Source: Streptomyces harenosi (GTDB lineage Bacteria; Actinomycetota; Actinomycetes; Streptomycetales; Streptomycetaceae). Taken from it: 40,245 nucleotides of DNA. Under the pieces are notes generated by a model that was not told the DNA's origin, did no database searches, and saw only the letters and a list, made by a program, of their open reading frames with translations. Location: positions 1 to 40,245 of the forward strand of contig NZ_WYCT01000024.1 of NCBI RefSeq assembly GCF_011008945.1. Direction: 5' to 3'. The translations under genes and the position numbers were made by a program. Numbering within the stretch: the stretch's first letter is position 1; every line of letters begins with the position of its first letter. This document shows positions 35,399 through 40,245 of this stretch, one piece after another.

Positions 35399-36820
35399 GG
35401 CCGGCCGGAGCCGGTCCGCCGTCCGCTCGGCGGTGCGGCGGGCCCAGGCGCCCGTGGTCAGGGCACCGAGGACGAGCACCGCCACGCCGCAGCAGGTGAG
35501 GATCCACCAGCCGGGCCGGGCCGCGGCCACGAACGCCTCCCGGTACGGCGCCGAGCCCACGCCCGCCGCGAGCACCGCGCCGATCACCGCGACGCCGAGG
35601 GTCGAGCCGAGCTGGCGGCTGGTGGAGGCGACGGCGGCGGCGACACCGGCCTGGGCGCGGGGCATCCCGGAGACGGCGGTGTTGGTGATCGGCGCGTTGA
35701 CGAAGCCGAAGCCGACGCCGAACAGCAGATAGCCGAGGAACAGCGTCACGTCGGACGTCTCCGCCTCGAAGAGGGCGAAGAGCAGCCCGCTCGCCGTCAT
35801 CGCGCAGCCGGCGACCAGCAGCGAGGCGCGCGGCCCCCGGGCACCGACCAGGCGCCCCGACAGCGGGGCGCACAGGAAGGTCGGCACGGCCATCGGCAGC
35901 ATCCACAGGCCCGCGTGCAGGGCGCTCAGCCCGCGCACGTTCTGCAGGTACAGCGTCGACAGGAACAGGAAGCCGCCCAGCGCGGCGAACCCGCACACGG
36001 CGATCACGGTGGCCCCGCTGAACGGCGCCGAGCGGAAGAAGCGCAGGTCGATCAGTGGTTCGCGGCGGCGCGGCTCGTACCGCAGCAGCCCGGCGAGCGC
36101 GGCCAGCGCCACCAGGGCGAAGGGCAGCACCGCCGCGGGCCCCGCGTTGGGCAGCTCGATGATGGCGTAGGTGAGCGCGCCGAACAGCACGATGACCAGC
36201 GCCTGGCCCACCGGATCGGGGCGGCGGGCGCGCGGGGCGCGGGACTCGGGGACGCAGCGCAGGGTGAGCAGCAGGGCCACGAGCCCCACCGGCAGGTTGA
36301 TCCAGAAGATCGCGCGCCAGCCGACCGACTCCACCAGCAGGCCGCCCACCAGCGGCCCGGCGGCCATGGAGATGCCGACCACCGCTCCCCACGCACCGAT
36401 CGCGCGGGCCCGCTCCCGGGGATCGGTGAAGGTGTTGGTGATGATCGACATGGCGACCGGGTTCAGCATGGAGCCGCCCACCGCCTGCACCATCCGGAAC
36501 GCGACCAGCCACGGCAGGCCGGGCGCGAGCGAGCACAGCACCGAGCCGAGCGTGAAGACGACCAGGCCCGCCATGAAGACCCGCTTGCGGCCGATCCGGT
36601 CGGCCGTCGAGCCCGCCAGCATCAGCAGCGCGGCCAGCACCAGCGTGTAGGCGTCGATCGCCCACTGGAGCCCGGACGTGGTGGCGGCCAGGTCGCGCTG
36701 CACGGACGGCAGGGCGACGTTGAGCACGGTGTTGTCGAGGCTCACGATCAGCAGGCTCATGCAGCAGATGGCGAGCACGAGCAGGCGTCGGCGGTGGCTG
36801 AGCTCGGGCATGGGCATCAT
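35372..36820 (-). CDS. MFS exporter, DHA2 (EmrB/QacA) type
   Basis: A 482-residue transporter with about 14 helices. SLLIVSLDNTVLNVALPSVQRDL (helix 1 with conserved D), GSTADRIGRKRVFMAG (motif A), RMVQAVGGSMLNPVAM and GPLVGGLLVESVGWRAIFWINLP (motif C) identify a drug-exporter-type MFS of the DHA2 group. Unlike the MFS at 27691, it has no adjacent regulator gene, but a palindrome lies 22 bp before its start. The first ATG (36820) and second (36817) are both possible. The substrate is unknown. It is convergent with the P-type ATPase gene. Confidence 0.88.
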   Translation of the reverse strand: MMPMPELSHRRRLLVLAICCMSLLIVSLDNTVLNVALPSVQRDLAATTSGLQWAIDAYTLVLAALLMLAGSTADRIGRKRVFMAGLVVFTLGSVLCSLAPGLPWLVAFRMVQAVGGSMLNPVAMSIITNTFTDPRERARAIGAWGAVVGISMAAGPLVGGLLVESVGWRAIFWINLPVGLVALLLTLRCVPESRAPRARRPDPVGQALVIVLFGALTYAIIELPNAGPAAVLPFALVALAALAGLLRYEPRRREPLIDLRFFRSAPFSGATVIAVCGFAALGGFLFLSTLYLQNVRGLSALHAGLWMLPMAVPTFLCAPLSGRLVGARGPRASLLVAGCAMTASGLLFALFEAETSDVTLFLGYLLFGVGFGFVNAPITNTAVSGMPRAQAGVAAAVASTSRQLGSTLGVAVIGAVLAAGVGSAPYREAFVAAARPGWWILTCCGVAVLVLGALTTGAWARRTAERTADRLRPAGAGEAARA

Positions 36821-36841
36821 CGTACGCTCATGTCGATAGTG

Positions 36842-36858
36842 CGGTTAACTAATGACCG
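36842..36858. promoter_or_regulatory. Palindrome upstream of the second MFS exporter
   Basis: CGGTTAACTAATGACCG has 6-bp arms (CGGTTA/TGACCG, 5 of 6 complementary) around a 5-bp AT core containing GTTAAC. Its size and AT-rich core fit a TetR- or MarR-type operator in the 110-bp gap between divergent MFS and dus genes. Confidence 0.35.
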
Positions 36859-36930
36859 GTACACGGGCGCGGGGGGAGAGGCCCGGGGGAGCCGTGCCGG
36901 GCACGGCCCGGCGTACGCGACAATGGAGGA

Positions 36931-38088
36931 ATGTCCACGCCCACCTTGCCTACGACGACCTCGACGCTGCGGGTCGGTCCGCACACCGTCCAGCCGCCCG
37001 TCGTGCTCGCCCCCATGGCGGGCATCACCAACGCGCCCTTCCGCACCCTGTGCCGGGAGTTCAGCGGCGGCAAGGGCCTGTTCGTCAGCGAGATGATCAC
37101 CACCCGGGCACTGGTCGAGCGCAACGACAAGACCATGCAGCTCATCACCTTCGACGCCAGCGAGCGCCCGCGCTCGATCCAGCTCTACGGCGTCGACCCG
37201 GTCACCGTCGGCAAGGCCGTCCGCATGATCGCGGAGGAGGACCTCGCCGACCACATCGACCTGAACTTCGGCTGCCCGGTCCCGAAGGTGACCCGCAAGG
37301 GCGGCGGCTCCGCCCTCCCCTACAAGCGGAACCTGCTGCGCGCGATCCTGCGCGAGGCCGTCGCCGGGGCCGGTGACCTGCCGGTGACGATGAAGATGCG
37401 CAAGGGCATCGACGACGACCACCTCACCTACCTCGACGCCGGGCGCATCGCCGTCGAGGAGGGCGTCACCGCCATCGCCCTGCACGGCCGCACCGCCGCC
37501 CAGCACTACGGCGGCACCGCGGACTGGGAGGCCATCGCCCGCCTGAAGGAGCACGTGCCGGAGATCCCGGTGCTCGGCAACGGCGACATCTGGTCGGCCG
37601 AGGACGCCCTCCGGATGGTGCGCGAGACCGGCTGCGACGGCGTCGTGGTCGGGCGCGGCTGCCTCGGTCGGCCCTGGCTCTTCGCGGACCTGGTCGCCGC
37701 CTTCGAGGGGCGGACGGAGGACCTCGTACGTCCCACGCTGCGCGAGGTGGCCGACGTCATGGTGCGGCACGCCACCCTGCTGGGCGAGTGGCTCGGCGAC
37801 GAGCAGCGCGGCGTGGTCGACTTCCGCAAGCACGTCGCCTGGTACCTCAAGGGCTTCGCGGTCGGCTCCGAGATGCGCAAGCGCCTGGCGATCACCTCGT
37901 CCCTGGCGGAGCTGCGGGCCGGGCTGGACGAGCTGGACCTCGACCAGCCCTGGCCGGCCGGCGCCGACGGCCCCCGCGGCCGCACCTCCGGCAACAACCG
38001 GGTGGTCCTGCCGGACGGCTGGCTGAAGGACCCGTACGACTGCGCGGGCGTCGGCGAGGACGCGGAGCTGGACACCTCCGGCGGCTGA
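36931..38088 (+). CDS. dusB: tRNA dihydrouridine synthase (DusB type)
   Basis: A 385-residue FMN-dependent enzyme that reduces uridine to dihydrouridine in tRNA. Motifs are VVLAPMAGITNAPFRTLCREF (FMN barrel start), IDLNFGCPVPKVTRKGGGSAL with the catalytic cysteine, VTMKMRKGI, LHGRTAAQHYGGTADW, and GNGDIWSAEDA plus GRGCLGRPWLF for the phosphate of FMN. The C-terminal helical domain (VDFRKHVAWYLKGF) is the tRNA-binding part. ATG 36931 lies 6 nt after GACAAT, a leaderless-type start, although GGAGGA directly abuts the ATG. Convergent with the glucosidase gene. Confidence 0.93.
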   Translation: MSTPTLPTTTSTLRVGPHTVQPPVVLAPMAGITNAPFRTLCREFSGGKGLFVSEMITTRALVERNDKTMQLITFDASERPRSIQLYGVDPVTVGKAVRMIAEEDLADHIDLNFGCPVPKVTRKGGGSALPYKRNLLRAILREAVAGAGDLPVTMKMRKGIDDDHLTYLDAGRIAVEEGVTAIALHGRTAAQHYGGTADWEAIARLKEHVPEIPVLGNGDIWSAEDALRMVRETGCDGVVVGRGCLGRPWLFADLVAAFEGRTEDLVRPTLREVADVMVRHATLLGEWLGDEQRGVVDFRKHVAWYLKGFAVGSEMRKRLAITSSLAELRAGLDELDLDQPWPAGADGPRGRTSGNNRVVLPDGWLKDPYDCAGVGEDAELDTSGG

Positions 38089-38116
38089 CCGGGCCCGGGG
38101 CCGGTGGCGCCGTGCG

Positions 38117-38135
38117 GTCCGCCCCCCGGGCGGAC
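38117..38135 (+). terminator. dusB terminator
   Basis: A perfect 8-bp stem, GTCCGCCC / GGGCGGAC with loop CCC, lies 28 nt after the stop codon. Confidence 0.6.
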
Positions 38136-38167
38136 GGCGGGAGGGTGACCACGGGCCCCCGCGGCCT

Positions 38168-38184
38168 GCGGGCGGCCCGCCCGC
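38168..38184 (-). terminator. Hairpin abutting the glucosidase stop codon
   Basis: A 17-nt perfect palindrome (GCGGGCGG, central C, CCGCCCGC) ends one base before the stop codon of the minus-strand gene. Confidence 0.45.
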
Positions 38185-40122
38185 TCAGGCACCGCCGACC
38201 GCGGTGAGCAGCGCCAGCGGGGCCGCCGCCGAGCGGGACTCCCGGACGCAGGCGTGCGGGTAGGGCACCGGCTCCGGATGGCTGTCGCGGCCGTACCCGG
38301 CGAGCACCTCCGGCAGCCGGTGGCCGGTGACGGTCGCCGCCTCCACCAGGCCGTGCGCGACCGCCCGGGCCTCGTCGTGCAGGCCGTAGCGGGCCAGGCC
38401 CAGCGCGATCAGCGCGTTGTCGTGCGGCCACACCGAGCCGCGGTGGTACGACAGCGGGTGGTAGGCGGGCTGCCCGGCCGCCAGCGTCCGCACGCCCCAG
38501 CCGGAGAAGAAGTCCGCCTCCAGCAGGCGCCGCCCGACCAGCTCGCCGTACTCCTTGTCCAGCAGCCCCGACCACAGCAGGTGCCCGGCGTCGGAGGCCA
38601 GCGCGTCGACCTGGCGGCCCGCGCCGTCCAGGGCGAGGGCGGGGAAGGAGTGGCGCGGCATCCAGAAGTCCCGCTGGAACCGGTCGCGCAGATCACCGGC
38701 CGCCTGCTCCAGCAGCTCCGCGTACACCGGGTCCGCCCACACCGTGCGCGCCAGGTGCGCGGTGCGGCGCAGGGCGTCGTAGGCGTAGCCCTGGGCGCCC
38801 GCGGCCACCACCGGCCCGCTCGGCCGGGTGCCGTCGGCGGAGCAGATCGAGCCGGGGGAGTCCTTCCAGTTCTGGTTGGCGAGCCCGCCCCGGTCGGCGC
38901 GGTAGACCAGATAGCCCCGCGAGGTCAGCCCGCCGTGGTCCAGCATCCAGCCGACCGCCGCCCGGGCGTGCGGCTGGAGGCGGCGCGCCAGCTCCGTGTC
39001 GCCGGTGTGCTCGACGTACGCGCCCAGCAGGACCAGGAACAGGGGGGTGGCGTCGACGGAGCCGTAGTACCGCCCGTAGGGGACCTGGCCGAAGTGGGCC
39101 AGCTCGCCGTGGCGGACCTCGTGCACGATCTTGCCGGGCTGGCTGACGGCGTCCGCGCCGGTGTCCGTCGCCTGGGCCGCCGCCAGCGCCAGCAGCGTGG
39201 CGGCGGCCGGCCCGGAGCGGTAGGGGAGGACGAACAGGGACGTCAGCAGGGCGTCACGGCCCAGCAGGGTCAGGAACCAGGGCGCCCCGCCGGCCGGCAC
39301 GCGCAGCTCCTCGCCGTCCGGGCCGGTCGCGGGGACCTGGAGGGCGACCAGATCGGCCAGGCCCCGCGCGCAGGCCGCGGCGAGCTCCGGCCAGCCGGTC
39401 GGGAAGGACACCCCCGCGGCGAAGGCGTCCTCCTCGGCCAGCAGCCGCTCGCTCACCGCGGCCGGGGAGCGGGGCACCCGCAGCGCCCGTCGGTCGCCGT
39501 GCGGCCGGGCCATCACCCGCAGCACCAGCTCCGCCGAGCCGTGCGGGGGCAGTTCGAGCGTCCACACCAGACGGCGCGCTCCGGTACCGGTCTCCTCCAC
39601 GGCGTCCGGGGCGGGCTCGGCCGTCACCGTCGTGCAGGAGCGCCAGGTGCCGCGCCGGTAGGCGAACTCCACGCCGTGGGCGAGGACTTCGCGGGAGCGC
39701 TGGGCGCCGGGCTTGGCGTAGGTGCGGTGGTCGGCGCGCAGCTCGAACTGGTCGGCGAAGTCGGCGTCGGCGGTCAGGGCGAGGCGCACCGAGGCCGGTG
39801 CCGGGCGGTTGCTGGTCACCCGGAGCGTCTCCACGAACGAGCCGTCGCCCACGGCCTGTTCACGGAAGAGCGTGTACGCCGGCGGCTCGTCGCGGCCGCC
39901 GCGCGGCACCAGTACGCAGCGCGCGGTGTCCCCGGCCGCGACGGGGGTCAGGGCCTCGGGCACGGCGCCGTCGACGGTGAGCTGCCACCGGCTCAGATGG
40001 CGCGCGTCGCGGACGAACAGCCCGTCCGGGACGCTGCCGCAGCCCACCCCGCTGATGTCGCCGCGCTCGCCCACCGCGGCGAACGTCCCGCCGTACACGA
40101 GCAGTCGATGCCGGTCGGTCAT
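38185..40122 (-). CDS. Glycogen-debranching-type amylo-alpha-1,6-glucosidase
   Basis: A 645-residue protein with an N-terminal beta-sandwich domain (glycogen debranching enzyme N-terminal domain, residues about 1-200: LFVRDARHLSRWQLTVDG, TLFREQAV, GSFVETLRVTSNRP) and an (alpha/alpha)6 catalytic barrel (about 240-640: GAPWFLTLLGRDALLTSLFV, FGQVPYGRYYGSVDATPLFL, NQNWKDSPGSIC, and SYHRGSVWPHDNALIALGLARYG, the last being characteristic of this glucosidase group). It probably hydrolyses alpha-glucosidic links of storage or transport oligosaccharides. There is no signal peptide, so it is cytosolic. ATG 40122 (or GTG 40125) follows GGGAGGGGG. The open frame runs further, but that upstream part is adapter-derived (SRGLGDVYKRQ) and not real. 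The gene appears complete. Confidence 0.88.
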   Translation of the reverse strand: MTDRHRLLVYGGTFAAVGERGDISGVGCGSVPDGLFVRDARHLSRWQLTVDGAVPEALTPVAAGDTARCVLVPRGGRDEPPAYTLFREQAVGDGSFVETLRVTSNRPAPASVRLALTADADFADQFELRADHRTYAKPGAQRSREVLAHGVEFAYRRGTWRSCTTVTAEPAPDAVEETGTGARRLVWTLELPPHGSAELVLRVMARPHGDRRALRVPRSPAAVSERLLAEEDAFAAGVSFPTGWPELAAACARGLADLVALQVPATGPDGEELRVPAGGAPWFLTLLGRDALLTSLFVLPYRSGPAAATLLALAAAQATDTGADAVSQPGKIVHEVRHGELAHFGQVPYGRYYGSVDATPLFLVLLGAYVEHTGDTELARRLQPHARAAVGWMLDHGGLTSRGYLVYRADRGGLANQNWKDSPGSICSADGTRPSGPVVAAGAQGYAYDALRRTAHLARTVWADPVYAELLEQAAGDLRDRFQRDFWMPRHSFPALALDGAGRQVDALASDAGHLLWSGLLDKEYGELVGRRLLEADFFSGWGVRTLAAGQPAYHPLSYHRGSVWPHDNALIALGLARYGLHDEARAVAHGLVEAATVTGHRLPEVLAGYGRDSHPEPVPYPHACVRESRSAAAPLALLTAVGGA

Positions 40123-40206
40123 CACCCGGCCCCCTCCCTTGTCGCTGCGGCCGGCGGCGTCACCGGGGACCGGCCGCCGGCGGGAGCCGGGCGGACGGGG
40201 CGTCCC

Positions 40207-40245
40207 CTGTCTCTTATACACATCTCCGAGCCCACGAGACACCCG
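40207..40245. other. Residual Illumina Nextera (Tn5) adapter at the contig end
   Basis: Positions 40207-40225 are CTGTCTCTTATACACATCT, the Tn5 mosaic end, followed by CCGAGCCCACGAGAC (40226-40240), the Nextera read-2 side adapter, and five bases (ACCCG) that would be the start of an index. Translated on the minus strand it gives SRGLGDVYKRQ, a well-known database contaminant. Genomic sequence ends at 40206. Confidence 0.97.

Noticed and set aside
40123..40242. N-terminal extension SRGLGDVYKRQ... of the glucosidase
   Set aside because: Derived from sequencing adapter. A ribosome site and normal start lie at 40122-40125.

Overview
The window is a high-GC actinobacterial chromosome segment, almost certainly Streptomyces. 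Codon third positions are nearly all G or C, GTG starts are common, several start codons look leaderless, and gene content and order match the conserved core Streptomyces block that runs from phoH/ybeY/era through leuA, recO, uppS and zur/znu to glyS and dus. The right edge is not genomic: positions 40207-40245 are Illumina Nextera (Tn5) adapter plus a few index bases, so the window ends at a contig end.

Layout. 1-777 is the N-terminal part of a minus-strand MFS transporter. Divergent from it is a glucarate dehydratase-like enzyme (1195-2484) with a good promoter and a possible upstream ORF. A PfkB-type sugar kinase follows, with an in-frame 9-bp repeat in its N-terminus. 4094-7343 is a tight cluster: PhoH ATPase, YbeY RNase, CBS-domain CorC/HlyC-like membrane protein, YjbR/MmcQ protein. 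Then come a cytidine-deaminase-like protein that has lost its zinc and catalytic residues, and the GTPase Era, which carries a palindromic repeat in frame. On the minus strand is a protealysin-type M4 metallopeptidase with its emfourin inhibitor gene. leuA (10636-12357) is preceded by a leader peptide with four consecutive leucines and a strong attenuator hairpin. A zinc-ribbon/TerB protein and a secreted alpha/beta-hydrolase peptidase follow.

14850-16559 is a nitric-oxide module, nsrR plus hmp, with a predicted NsrR operator in front of hmp. 16637-18271 holds a Scr1/WhiJ-type HTH regulator with an overlapping DUF397 gene and a divergent pair of small coupled genes. recO, uppS and a Cys/Gly-tailed membrane protein come next, then the zinc regulon zur-znuB-znuC-znuA on the minus strand with a Zur box over the znuA promoter, and glyS divergent from it.

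The last third is more accessory: a SUKH-like protein, a small frameshifted gene, an MFS exporter divergent from an MmyB-type HTH regulator, a membrane protein with a histone-H1-like Ala/Lys tail next to a 1444-residue P-type ATPase, a second 14-TM MFS exporter, dus, and a glycogen-debranching-type glucosidase at the contig end. The most unusual object is the giant ATPase: its N-terminal half contains a second, catalytically dead P-type ATPase P-domain. A recurring theme is leaderless transcription: seven start codons lie 6-7 nt after a -10-like hexamer.
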